Shown piece after piece: positions 34,273-45,239 of a stretch of 64,000 nt of DNA. Position numbers and translations under genes: made by a program. A model generated the notes under the pieces. That model saw only the letters and a program-made list of their open reading frames with translations. It was not told the origin of the DNA and searched no databases. The stretch lies in the NCBI GenBank assembly GCA_030052745.1, contig JANBVO010000019.1, forward strand, positions 496,001 through 560,000, written 5' to 3'. The stretch comes from Pleurostoma richardsiae (lineage: Eukaryota; Ascomycota; Sordariomycetes; Calosphaeriales; Pleurostomataceae). Position 1 is the stretch's first letter. The number at the start of each line of letters is the position of its first letter.

Positions 34273-35692
34273 ATGGGTACCATCGCGGAACGTTCAGCCG
34301 TGGCAACGGTAACGACGGGCCAGAGCATGCCCCTCGGCAGGCTGCCACCACCAGGGAACTGGAACGGCTGGCCGTTCGACTTCAGCCAGTTCCCGCACGA
34401 TGATTACGGTCCTCAGCTCAACTACGCAGTGTGGACTTTGACAGTGCTATCGGGGATTTTCCTGGGGCTCCGCGTGTACTGCAAGTTCCTACGCGGCCGT
34501 GGGCTGTGGTGGGACGACCACTTTCTGATCGCCAGCTGGGTGATTGATGCCCCCGAAATCCAACTAACAGCTCTGACTAACGGGACAGCAGATTTCTCTC
34601 GCGATACAGACCGCCCTCATCACGTACAACACGACCATCGGATACGGCAAGCACATATGGGACTTTAACCCCGATGACTTGCCCATGTTCCTGCTGTGGT
34701 CGAACACGAGCGGCTTCTTTTCAATACTGTCTGCGATGTGGAGCAAGACATCGTTCGCCATCACTGTGCTGCGGATATCCAATGGCTGGATCAAGCGGTT
34801 CATCTGGTTTATCATCATCTCTGTGAACTTGGCGCTCGGGTTCGCCGCTCTTTCGACTTACATACAGTGCTCTCCAGCAGAAAAGTTGTGGAGACCTTTG
34901 ATACAGGGCAAGTGCTGGCCTAAACAGGTTATCATCTCGTACCAACTCTTTACTGCTGGTAAGAGACCACTAAGCCCACACAGCCGGCTAACATGTTAAC
35001 CGCATAAATCATAGCATATTCGGGTGGCATGGATATAGTCCTTGCGGTCCTACCTTGGAAGATTATCTGGGGCTTGACCATGAACAAAAAGGAGAAAGTT
35101 GGAGTCACGCTGGCGATGAGCATGGGAGTCTTGTATGTTGGCACTTTAAAAGGATGGCGCTTTCATAAGACTGACCGGCGGTACAGCGCTGGGCTTGTGA
35201 CACTCTTCAAGACCACCCAGCTGTCAGCCATCAACAAGCTTGATCTAAGTGAGTCTGCAATTTTCTTCTTAGACATTGCTCTAGTAACACTGATACCTCA
35301 CAGTTGATGGCGTCTGGTTATCCATCATCGGTACAGGAGAAGGTTCCATCACCATTGTGGCAGCATCCATTCCTATCCTCCGGGCGCTGTTGAAGCAGCC
35401 ACCCGTCCCAGGACCTCCTGCAAAGTTTCAACACGGAGATGTCAACCTTTATACTGGCGGTCTCAATTCAACAGGAAGGAGCAGCACTATCGTGACCTCG
35501 ACTAGTCGATCATCCGCCAGCCGGGTATCAAGGTCTTCCCTTCTCTTCTCGTATTCGAAGTACAAGAGGGACTCGGACGGATGGTTTGAGAAGATGACGG
35601 AAGGCGGTCCTCGGCCTGCTACAAGGATCGTTCAAACGCAAGAGGTCAGAGTTGAGTGGGAAACCAATGGCGAGATTGGCAAAGCTGTTTAG
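34273..35692 (+). CDS. Fungal rhodopsin-domain (PTH11-like) membrane protein
   Basis: Five exons (34273-34539, 34589-34958, 35015-35132, 35187-35248, 35304-35692) give 401 residues. Seven hydrophobic segments follow an N-terminal extracellular tail; the LRVYCKFLRGRGLWWDDHFLIASW block after helix 1, the YGKHIWDF block, and the DIVLAVLPWKIIWGLTMNKKEK block are the signatures of the fungal rhodopsin/integral-membrane domain group that includes PTH11-related receptors. The last exon is a Ser/Thr-rich cytoplasmic tail. No CFEM domain is present. A sensory receptor at the plasma membrane is likely; its ligand is unknown. The second exon may start 3 bp later. Confidence 0.9.
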
Positions 35693-35960
35693 CACCTAAG
35701 GGAAGCCTTCTAAGAATGTAAACCGTTTGCCCTTTCTACAAAACACCACAATACTGAGAAATGGCCAGTTGTGACCTTTATAACAGAACCCGTGCAAACA
35801 TTTCACGCGATCCTTCACTGTAACTCGCAGGACTTTCGTGAACGCAAGAGTATGGCCTCTCCGATTCCACTTAACACTGTGTTCTACACAGGATTGGCCG
35901 TCTGCTGGGACGGGAGGGCAATTTCGTGAAGCGCAATAGACCATGCCATGAATAGAAGTG

Positions 35961-37497
35961 CTATAACTTCGCCCTAGTGAACACTTGGAGTGGTCGCCAC
36001 AGGGTGGCAGGTTTACCTGTTTCGTACGATGAGCACGCGTGGAATCTAACACGTAAAGGAAAACAAAACTTACCCATCTGTTCGCGCCAATGTGCTAAAA
36101 TCCCATTTATTCGTGCTACTAGCATCAAAGCTGTGATAATCTCTGGTTTGAATCCCCTGTTCGGCGTGATCAGTACATGCCCACGAGACACAATATTGGA
36201 GAACCTACATGGCCGAAAACACGAAGCATCCGTAAAGATCCGCGTTGACGTTTAGATTTCTTGAACGGAAGTAATCATCCTGAGAGGCAAGCCGCTCGAT
36301 CTCCATCGCAACCGACACATGCGGGTCGGCATCGGCATTCTCCCACAGTTCTTGGAGAGCCTTCTTCAGGTGCTTCACGCGTGGATCGACCGTCTTGTAG
36401 ATGCGATGTCCGTAGCCAAAGAGGCGGAACTTGCCCTTCTTAACGTCCTCGATGGTCTGCGGAACATTTTCCTTCTTGCCGATGCGTGCAAACATCTTGT
36501 ATGCCAGATCGATGGCCCCGCCGTGCAGGGGACCGGAGAGTGCACACGCCGCGGCGCTGACACAGGTCATGGGGTCGGCCAAGCCGGAGCCGACATGCAT
36601 GCTCGCCGCGGTGGAATTGGTCATCTCGTGGTCCGCGTAAACAATCCATAGACTGTTCAGGATGCGGACCATCTTGGGGTCTGGCCGCCGGGTCACAGGG
36701 TCGATGGCCCCCATCATCAGGAGGATGTTCTCGGCCATCGACAAGTCGGCTTCCGGGGGAGTGAACGGAACACCGCTGTAGTGGCAGTAGATTAGGGCGA
36801 TGACAGTCGTGGAGGCAGCGATGGTCCGCCGCACGCCTTCGTCCACGGCGTCCATCTTTTTTAGATAGATCTCCTTTCCAACGTATATTGGGACGGTGGT
36901 TGGGTCCGTGGCTGCCCAGGCACCTAATCCTGCCATTAGCAGGAAATGGTAGGGCGTATCACGTCTAGACAGGAGATCAGTTCAGGCGTGTGGAAACCAG
37001 GAATCCGAAGACCTGCTCACGGGAAACACTTGATGGTATCAATAACACATGGGGGAGGAGTAGCCTTAGAAGCGAGTGTCCGTCGATAGTCGATCTTCTC
37101 TTGCGGAGACGGCAGGTGGCCCCAGATCAACAAGAACGACACATCTTCGAAGTCGTGCTCCTCGATCAGCTCATCTAGCGCGTAGCCCCGGTACTGGATA
37201 GTGCCTTTCACTCCGTCTCTTTCTAATGGTCAGTTACCTACCGCAACAATAAATTCTATGCGTATGTAAGACGAACATGTAGGTTATCTCAGACTCTGCG
37301 ACAGCCGTATTCTGAAATCCCGGGTCCATGACCTTCAGACCTGTCCGATATCGGTCCAAGGCATGGTCTCCAGTAAACTCCTGTGCGGCAGATATCCACT
37401 TGAAGTCTGTCGCGTTGATTGTGTTGTTGACGATGGGGATCTCGTAGGACCGGGACGTGCGGTTGTCCGTCACGGTCAGCGTGTCTTTTTGTTGCAT
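35961..37497 (-). CDS. Citrate synthase-family enzyme with peroxisomal signal
   Basis: Condenses oxaloacetate with acetyl-CoA or a longer acyl-CoA to give citrate or a 2-alkylcitrate. Five exons (37497-37277, 37218-37021, 36964-36209, 36156-36074, 36016-35961), 437 residues. Catalytic residues are visible: His in GPLHGGA, His in GYGHRIY and Asp in NVNADLY. The protein ends in AKL, a canonical PTS1, and has no mitochondrial presequence, so it is probably peroxisomal. An upstream ATG at 37635 is rejected because the TATA box at 37591-37600 lies downstream of it. Divergent from the PrpD gene. Primary citrate synthases are mitochondrial and longer at the N-terminus, so this looks like a specialised paralogue. 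Confidence 0.92.
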
Positions 37498-37905
37498 CTT
37501 CCCTTTACCAGAGCCACACACTGATGACGCAAAGCAAAAATATGAGTGATTCAAGATGTGGGAGAGAAGAAAGGTCAAAGAGACAAGAGGGTATTTATAG
37601 TGTATGCACCCCAGAGGTATCCGCGTTAAAGCCATCAGCTCGATGGTAGCTGGCAGTCATCCACTCGAGATCCACTGCGTTATCGAGTCCCAGCCTTCAA
37701 CAAGTAAATGGGGCTCCTGAACCTGCCTAGGGTCCCCTCTAGGCTTCAAGTGGCTAAGACTGACAGCTATTGACAAGCTGAATTTGTACCGGCCTAAAGA
37801 CTGGCTGACAAGAAGGTGCCCAGACGACTGAAATCTCATTAAAGCCTAGCACTCCCTCCCAGGCCGTCGTCTGCCAGCGAGCAGGGATCCATTACTACAG
37901 TTACC
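37498..37905. promoter_or_regulatory. Divergent promoter, citrate synthase / PrpD
   Basis: 408 bp serve both genes. A TATA box for the citrate synthase lies at 37591-37600 (minus). Near the centre is a perfect 6-bp inverted repeat, GCCTAG-N8-CTAGGC, at 37725-37744, a possible operator for a dimeric regulator. Confidence 0.6.
37591..37600 (-). promoter_or_regulatory. TATA box of the citrate synthase gene
   Basis: ctataaatac on the minus strand, about 95 bp upstream of the ATG at 37497. It decides the start codon: the earlier in-frame ATG at 37635 would lie before the promoter element. Confidence 0.55.
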
Positions 37906-39469
37906 ATGGCCACGGGACACGCCGAATACGATGCCATTATACAGGACATTGTCGAGTATGTCTACCATGGACAGATCAACAGCGAGAGCGCCTACACACG
38001 GGCCCGTCTGGCACTGCTGGATGCGCTTGGCTGTGCCATCGAGACGCTCCACCTTAGTCCTGACTGCAGGGTCCTCGTCGGTCCAGTCATCCCTGGGACG
38101 CTTGTTCCTGGCGGAGTGCGCATCCCCGGGACGGGCTACATCGTAGACCCGCTCAAGGGAGCCTTCGACCTTGGGAGCCTGATTCGATACCTAGACCACA
38201 ATGACGCCTACGCAGGCGCCGAATGGGGACATCCATCTGACAACCTGGGTGCCATCCTGAGCGTGGCAGACTGGCTGAGCCAGCAGCATGCGGCAGAGGG
38301 GCAGCCGAGGTGAGTCCCCTCTCGGCTTCACACAGCACGGAAGATTCTCATCCCAGACCATCTACAGGGTGACACTACACACCGTCCTCACCGCGCAGAT
38401 CAAGGCCTACGAGATCCAGGGCATCCTGCAGCAGACGAATGCCTTCAACGCTCGCGGCCTCGACCACGTCATCCTCGTCAAAGTGGCCTCGACTGCCGTG
38501 GTTGTCTGGATGCTAGGCTTGCCGGAGTCTGCTGCCCTATCCGCGGTCTCCCACGCGTGGATCGACGGCCACCCGCTGCGGACGTACCGCCAGTCTCCCA
38601 ACGCCGGGCCGCGGAAGGGCTGGGCTGCGGGTGACGCGTGCATGCGCGCCGTCCACCTGGCCCTTCTCACCCAGCGTGCCGGCCGCCTCAATCGGGGCAC
38701 GTCTTCCTGGCTCGGCGGCGCCGCGGTGGGTGTGCCCACGGCCATCACAGCGCCGCGATGGGGCTTCAGCGATGCTCTCTATGGCGGGAAGGCAATCACA
38801 CGGGGCTACGCCTACGGAAGCCGGGTCGTGGAGACGGTCCTGTTCAAGTTGATTACAGCCGAGGGACATGGCATATCCACCGTCGAGGCCGCCGCGAAGG
38901 TGGCTACAATGCTGCGGGCGCGCCAGCTGGTGGCCGAGCGGGACGTACGTGCCATCCGCATCCGGACGCAGAAGCCTGCGGTGATCATCATTGACAAGAC
39001 CGGACCGCTGCGGAACAACGCCGACCGCGACCACTCCCTGCAGTACATGGTCGCCGTCACGCTCCTGAAGCAGGCGGTCGTGGACACGGCCGACTACCTG
39101 GACGACTCGCCGTGGGCGACAGACCCGCGGGTCGATGCGCTGCGGAAGAAGATGACGGTGACAGAAGATGCCGGGTTCACAGCAGGCTACTACGACCCGG
39201 AAGTTCGAAGCGTCGCGAGCGCGATCGAGGTGCAGCTGGACAGCGGTGAAGTCTTGGATGAGGTCGTGGTGGAGTTCCCCATTGGCCACCACAAGAGAGC
39301 TGAGACGTTGGACGGGGTCATGGCCAAGTTCCGCCGGAACATGAGCTCCATGTTTGCTCCCGAGGAAGTAGAACGCGTCATCCAAGCTGCCCACACGGAT
39401 GATCTGACGGTAGCGGAGTTTATGGCGCTCTTTGCTCGCCCGGAAAAGGCGACCAGAACAAAACTGTAA
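37906..39469 (+). CDS. 2-methylcitrate dehydratase, MmgE/PrpD family
   Basis: Dehydrates 2-methylcitrate or another 2-alkylcitrate to the corresponding aconitate. Two exons (37906-38309, 38368-39469), 501 residues, close to the usual PrpD length. The substrate-site segment DHNDAYAGAEWGHPSDNLG, the HVILVKVAST block and the SHAWIDGHPLRTYRQSPNAGPRKGWAAGDA block are typical of the PrpD branch rather than CadA. A roughly 15-residue insert (RLNRGTSSWLGGAAV) sits near residue 240, where relatives have a short loop; no intron signals explain it. The C-terminus TKL resembles a weak PTS1. Shares a promoter region with the citrate synthase, the enzyme that would supply its substrate. Confidence 0.93.
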
Positions 39470-39832
39470 AAGTGCTGCAGCACCAGAGAACTCTTTCCTG
39501 CCTAATTTCGTCCTTTATTGGACGTTTTGGCTCGTTGTGGCTAATTAGTTGCATCTTCAGCTACCGACTAGGGGGTTTCTATACTGAAAACGTACGATGT
39601 CAACACGAAAACTGGGGGAGCGACAGCTAGTCCCATGCAACCAGTAGTTAGTTATTGGGACGTGGCCAGCTAAGGATCCTAGAAAGATACGAATATCTCA
39701 TATGCTTGACCAGTGGTCTGTACCCAGAGAACCCATGCACCAGAAGATGTCGTTTCTGAAGAGTAATACTCCGTCAAGGAGTCCTTTCCTTTTCCCTGTC
39801 TCGTGTTGTTCGAAGACTAGAGGTCATCGACC
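39470..39832. other. Intergenic region between PrpD and CadA-like genes
   Basis: 363 bp between two genes on the same strand; it includes a pyrimidine-rich leader before 39833. No TATA box or paired operator is clear. Confidence 0.4.
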
Positions 39833-41369
39833 ATGGCCGAACCTCCGCCAGTTACCCGGGAGCTCTGCGAGTGGATCTCCAGCTTATCGCTGGCTGATGT
39901 TCCCCCTGAGAAGGTCACCCGGGCTAAGTATTTAATTCTTGACGGATTAGCCTGTGCCCTGGTAGGGGCCCGTCTCCCCTGGTCAGACGCTGCCGTTCAG
40001 GGTGTCTTATCGATAGAGTCACCAGGTCGTTGTGGCATCATTGGATGGGAAGAGGTGTGTATTGACGATTGCTCGCTGACCGCTGAACGACACATTCCAG
40101 CTGACCTGTCGGAAACTACCTATCTAGAAAACGGGCCCCCTGGCAGCTGCACTCCTGAACAGCACATTTATTCAAGGGTTTGAGCTGGATGACTACCACA
40201 GCGAAGCGCCGATCCACTCTAACTCCATCATTCTCCCGACTCTACTGGCCGTGCTCGAGCACTGCAGTGCCTCTGCAGATGCACCATCCTTTGACGGTGC
40301 GACCTTCCTGCTCGCAGCCATTGCGGGCTACGAGACGGGCCCCAGGGTCGGCCTTGGTGTCTACGGCATTGAGGTGCTTGCCCACGGATGGCATTCCGGA
40401 GCCATCTTTGGTCCTGCTGCAGCGGCGGCGGCAGCAGCAAAGTTCCTCCGACTTCCATCCGCCACCATCGAGGACGCTATAGGCATCGCTTGCACGCAGG
40501 CCGGAGGGCTCATGTCCGCGCAATACGAAAGCACCGTCAAGCGGATGCAGCACGGCTTTGCCGCCCGGAACGGCCTGTTCGCTGCGCTCATGGCCCGGAG
40601 CGGGTACGCGGGGATCAAGCAGGTGCTCGAGCGCCCCTATGGCGGGTTTCTCAGCAACTTCAGTCTGGGGAACGGGCGGACCCCGGCCTACCGGCCTGAG
40701 AAGGTGGTGGAGGATCTGGGCAGCAAATGGACGCTAGACCAGATTGTCATCAAGCCGTATGCTTCCATGGCCGCAACACACAGCACCATCGACGGAATTA
40801 TGTCCCTGCAAGCCAAGTATCCCAGCCAGATGGCCGCGGTTGATCGCATCCGCCGCATCACGGCGGAGATGTCCGAGCCGGCCTTCAAGAAGGGAGGCTG
40901 GGCCCCCACACGGCCGCTGACAGTCACCGGCGCCCAGATGTCGGCCGCATACGCCGCAGCTATGCAGCTGCTCGAGGGAGAAGTCCAGGTGTCCCAATTT
41001 GCGCCGGCCCAGCTGGAGCGAGACGACGTGTGGGCGCTCATGGACCGGATTCAGTGCGTGTACAATCCTTCCTTGAGCACCTATCAGCAGCGCATCCACG
41101 TCGAGCTTGACGGGGCCAATGGACAGATTGAGGCCTTGTCAGAGTTTGTGGACGCACCTCGCGGCAATAAGACGCCTCTCTCCAACGAAGACATCCTGGA
41201 CAAGTGGCGGCGTCTTGCAGAGACTGTGATTGACTCGGGTCGACTGGCAGAGATTGAGAGGACGGTGCTGCATCTGGAGACGGTGCAGGACCTGCGGCAG
41301 CTGGCTCGACTGCTTCATGGCCGTACGGCGAACGTGTTCGCCGAGAAGACGCCGTCACCAAACTTATAG
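39833..41369 (+). CDS. Cis-aconitate decarboxylase-like, MmgE/PrpD family
   Basis: Probably decarboxylates cis-aconitate, or an alkylated form, to itaconate or alkylitaconate. Two exons (39833-40054, 40128-41369), 487 residues; A. terreus CadA has 490. Long blocks match CadA as I recall it, for example FELDDYHSEAPIHS, GIACTQAGGLMSAQY and VKRMQHGFAARNG. Residues aligning by eye with the human decarboxylase active site are His104 (for His103), His163 (His159), Lys212 (Lys207) and His292 (His277). CadA proper reads KLYACCGLVHG where this has KPYASMAATHS, so substrate specificity may differ. An Ala run lies at 171-178. The first acceptor candidate after the intron leads to a stop; the second (40127) gives the frame. 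No PTS1. Confidence 0.85.
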
Positions 41370-41446
41370 AGGAAACAAGTATGATATTAAAATCTAGATT
41401 ATTCCTTTAGCCTTCGTCTCCGATTTCTTTGACACCATCAGTCTGC

Positions 41447-42217
41447 TCAGCCAGCGAGTACTCCTTTATCGTTCGATTCTTGTTCTTTTCCGTCGACATC
41501 GAACAAGGGATCTGCGGGCAACATCACGCCCCAGTATTTCTGCAAGCGCTCTCTCATCAGCTCGTATGACGACCCCATCCGAAGCACCTTCATGTGCTCA
41601 AAGTCGATGATTGTCGATGGCCGCCCGCCGTAGATGTGGTATCGCTGCAGCCCGTAATCCACGATGATGTCGGCAGCGTCTTGAATTTCGGGGTCGATGT
41701 CCTCCAGGCGGAATTTCTGGCCCGTCCCCGTGAGATTGGCGCTGGAGCCCAGCATCAGCTGACCGCTTTCGTCGTTCAACCGACCCAGCTCGGCCAGCAG
41801 CGATCCTCCCCCGACGTAGATTCCCAGAGTGCCGTTTTTCGTTGCATTCGCCAGTGTCGCCGGTGAGAGCTGCTGGAGCCGCGGATGATCCGCTCGGAAA
41901 GGGGCCACAACGCCGAACGACATGTCTAAATCCTGGTGCAAGGCCCGGATCATCGCGAGCTTCTCATCAGGCAGAATATGCAGCGCCAGGTGAAGCTGGT
42001 GGGTTCCCATGACGCCGAGGGCGTGGCCGGGCCGGCGCCGTTTCGCTGCAAAGGCCTTCTGGATGGCCTCGGAAGAGGACGCCACTAGCCCATAGCCGAC
42101 TTCGGTCGGCACGAGGGCCACGCCCCCGGCTTGCAGAACCTCAAACACCCGGAGGGCGTCAGATTTGGCGTCGGGATAGCTGCCCGGAGCCGGAATGATT
42201 TTGGACTGCGCCTTCAT
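41447..42217 (-). CDS. Sua5/YciO/YrdC-domain protein
   Basis: Single exon, 256 residues from the ATG at 42217 (the open frame starts at a TTG, 42244). The YrdC fold is shown by GGVALVPTEVGYGLVASSSEAIQKAFAAKRRRPGH (given here as VALVPTEVGYGL and AKRRRP), the SSANLTGTG block and STIIDF. YrdC/Sua5 proteins bind RNA/nucleotide and make threonylcarbamoyl-AMP from threonine, bicarbonate and ATP. The C-terminal Sua5 domain is absent and the length is short, so this is probably not the housekeeping tRNA t6A enzyme. It is convergent with the CadA-like gene, only 77 bp apart, suggesting it belongs to that locus (inference). Confidence 0.85.
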   Translation of the reverse strand: MKAQSKIIPAPGSYPDAKSDALRVFEVLQAGGVALVPTEVGYGLVASSSEAIQKAFAAKRRRPGHALGVMGTHQLHLALHILPDEKLAMIRALHQDLDMSFGVVAPFRADHPRLQQLSPATLANATKNGTLGIYVGGGSLLAELGRLNDESGQLMLGSSANLTGTGQKFRLEDIDPEIQDAADIIVDYGLQRYHIYGGRPSTIIDFEHMKVLRMGSSYELMRERLQKYWGVMLPADPLFDVDGKEQESNDKGVLAG

Positions 42218-43454
42218 GCTGACTTGTAATGAGGAAGGACACAATCTTCAACAAGGAGAGTAAAGGAAAAAGAGGAAAGGAAGCAGAGACAAAAATTACA
42301 CAGGCAACCAATATTGTATTTACCGAGGCAGTCACTCAACTAGCCAGTTCTGAATAGGACCTTCTCATGCTCAGCTCAACTTCAGCAAGCTATTCAAGGC
42401 TAAGAAGGCCATACCTGGAAGTGGCTAGCTGAACGGTGGCCCGAAGTTAGCCTAGGGCAGGACACTGATCCACAACTGCATGTACCATTCCCTGTCATCA
42501 ATCTACAAGCCTGTCGGCCAGCATGGGCGGGAAGCATAGCAGATACTAGGATGATCGGACATAGAAGTTATTCACTAAGACGGAGGAGAGACTTAGTTCT
42601 GTATACGAACTGTCGTTACTAAGGCAGATACTTATTAGTGTTTACCTAAGGTGCACCCTTCTATAGGACGAAACTGACTTCCATTCAATAACGACTAAGT
42701 TAGCTTTCCGGTGTGGTTCATTTGCTTCGTTCTGCGAAAGAGTGCGTTCACGAAAAGTAAATAACAAGTACAACCGCGATTCAGGGAAGAAAGATGCTGT
42801 AATAAATACAAAATAGTGGACTGTCTTTCAAAATTGCGAAATCCAGGCTAGGAACTGTTATTAGAGTCTAAAGCGCAAAGGCATTAACCCCACCGCTCAC
42901 TGTCCTACCATCCCCTCTTGACTTACCGTAACATAAGTCGCTGGGAGGAAGATCATTATGAGAAGAACCTATCTATGTGGCTAAATATGCTAAATGGCTG
43001 CTCTCGATTTATTCCTTGACAAGCTTGAGATCTTGGGTTTATGATGACAACCCTGCCGAGAACGAACATCAAAGCCGCGGGGATCGGTATGGCATCGTCA
43101 TCTCCCTGGTTCTAGATCATGACTACCTCTTCTTCCGTACGTTGGTTGTCTAGCTAACTGTTCGGAGATGAAGGTCTAGATCAGGGCATCTGGTTGCCTT
43201 TGGAAAGACTGTATGGCTTCGATTTCTGATTCTACCGATTCCTATTCAGCGCGCGAGTCCCACGGGATTCCGTGTCCTCCTGGTAAGACAGCGTGGCCTC
43301 GATGTTCATGTTCCAGCGGGTTCTTGTTCAGCAGCGTTATTATTGCGATAGGATCGCTACTGAGGTTTCTGGGCGTCCCACTTCCATTCGTCCCTGAAGC
43401 TATCCGGCTTGTTGGGGAGAAATCAGAGAGGTGAGTAGTAGCCTGGAATGACAC
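42218..43454. other. Intergenic region
   Basis: 1237 bp, AT-richer than its neighbours, with no supportable gene, RNA or repeat. It lies upstream of the YrdC gene and downstream of the ULD-DEP gene. Confidence 0.45.
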
Positions 43455-45239
43455 TTAGCTCCGTCTAGTATTAAACCACCCGGGAGATTGTGGCATGGCA
43501 TAGTCGGTAATGATATGGTAGAAGTATTGCCCATCTCTGAATGGATGCAGTCTCTCCACGTGAATGAAGAGGCCTCCGCCTCTCCTTCTGGTCTCTTTTA
43601 CGGCCTCATTCTCCCTGTCCTCCGGCTTGTCTATCATCAACCGGTTCCCGAATGCCTCCGCCTCCTCACGATCTTCCAAATCTTCAAAGTTGTCCAGCAG
43701 CCAGCTAGTCATATCCGATCCGGTAAAACAATTGTAGTAGAGGCGAAGATGCCATCTGCGATTCTGTATCTGCACTCCCCCATTCTCAACTGGTTGTTGG
43801 ATTGCCCACGCCAGTGCAGACAACGAACAGTTCTTCTTCGAGAAGTGCTTTACTTGCTTGGGCATGTGGACCACTTGAACTCTGCGAAATTGGTGTATTT
43901 CATCGTCGCTTTGATCTTCCTCGCGTATATGGAAAGTGAAGGCCCTTGTTCTTTTTTTTGGAGGAAGCCTTTCCAAGTCGTCTCGGGTTCGCTTTCCAAG
44001 CCTGATGGGGGATGCTTCTGAACTATCCTCGAGAGTCAAGTCTATTTCGTCAATTCGTTGGTACAACAGCCGACAGAGTGGATTGGAGCTATAATTTTGC
44101 GTTAGTCTTATAGAAAGGGATTACCAAATTACTCAAAGAGGGCATCAAAGAGGGTGGTTGTACCATTGAATTTCTGACTTCAAATCGCCTTCTCTGACCG
44201 CGTTCTCCGTCCGACAACCAGGGCAACATGAGAGTGCTGCTCGTGGTGCGTTACGGAAAACCATACTCATGTTCACTTTTCTTCCTGGAAGGAATAATGA
44301 TGCCCATGGCTTTTTCCTGAAATCCATTGCAGTCTTCGATTTCGAGTCTTGCATGGCGTACTCGATATTCTGCACCTTCCTAAGCCCAGGAACATCGCGG
44401 AAGCGAACTTCGAGCACAGCTTGAAAGGCTTCGAATGAACAGATAAACTCAACGTGAAAGGGGGCGATCCGGCCAAGTGCGTCTTCGAAATATACAGGTT
44501 GCTGCCGGTCCACCTGTGGTGGAAGTTCACTCTGCAGTAGCTTCTGCATCTCTACAACCATCGCAAAGATTCTCATATTGGTTTCCAGCACTTTGTGCAC
44601 GATGAATTGGAGGTCATGGACCTCTTGCTGAGTCGAAATGGCTGTGACAGTCCGCGAGATAGTGACGATAAGATCTGCCTGCGTATTAAGCAAATCATGG
44701 TTCTTCTTGACGAGAGCCTGTGTTTTGTTCTCTGAATCCCGAAGGCCGATCACTTCCTGATGAGAAGATTTCGCCGAATTATCCTGCAAACTCATAGATG
44801 CCATCTGCATGGCATTGAGAATCATGTTGATAGTCGTCGTGTGGCCCGTAATCTCTGCTCTCAGCTCGTTCACCGCATCATCTTTGAACAGCGCCCATTG
44901 GATCTTGTGCAAATTAGTCCGCCATCTTGAAGCTGTTGAGAGAGCTTGGACACCAAGCGTGGCCTGAAACTTGGCGTTCTTAGACAAGAATGTCTCGATA
45001 CTCTCATGACACTGTGATGCAACTTGCTCCAGAGCAATTTTCTGGGCTGCCTGAGCAGGTTGGACGTCCAGATTGCGAACATTTGTCAGAGCGTCCTCGA
45101 GATGAAAGAGATCAGAAATCAGGCGTCGATATGCAGGTCGTGCTCCTGCTGTGTCGTTCAGTGACTTGATGAGATCTTTGACTAGTTTGATGCTGGCGAT
45201 AAAATCGCCAACGGAGAAACCAAAAGCTGGTGCCGCCAT
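43455..45239 (-). CDS. ULD ubiquitin-like / DEP-domain fusion protein
   Basis: Two exons (45239-44164 and 44088-43455) join over a 75-bp intron (donor GTACAA, branch GACTAACG, acceptor ttatag) in phase 2 to give 569 residues. The N-terminal ~150 residues are the helical domain found at the start of fungal STAND/ankyrin proteins ([18 protein letters not shown]). Residues ~270-345 form a fungal ULD ubiquitin-like domain ([18 protein letters not shown] ... [13 protein letters not shown]). A Cys-rich patch CCPGC...QCSNPLC spans the splice. A basic linker ([17 protein letters not shown]) looks like a nuclear signal. The C-terminus is a DEP domain strongly resembling that of Iml1/DEPDC5 ([44 protein letters not shown]). 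Without this junction the DEP part would lack an ATG. Confidence 0.72.

Noticed and set aside
37498-37635. Upstream ATG extension of the citrate synthase
   Set aside because: The TATA box lies downstream of that ATG, and the extra 46 residues are not a family feature.
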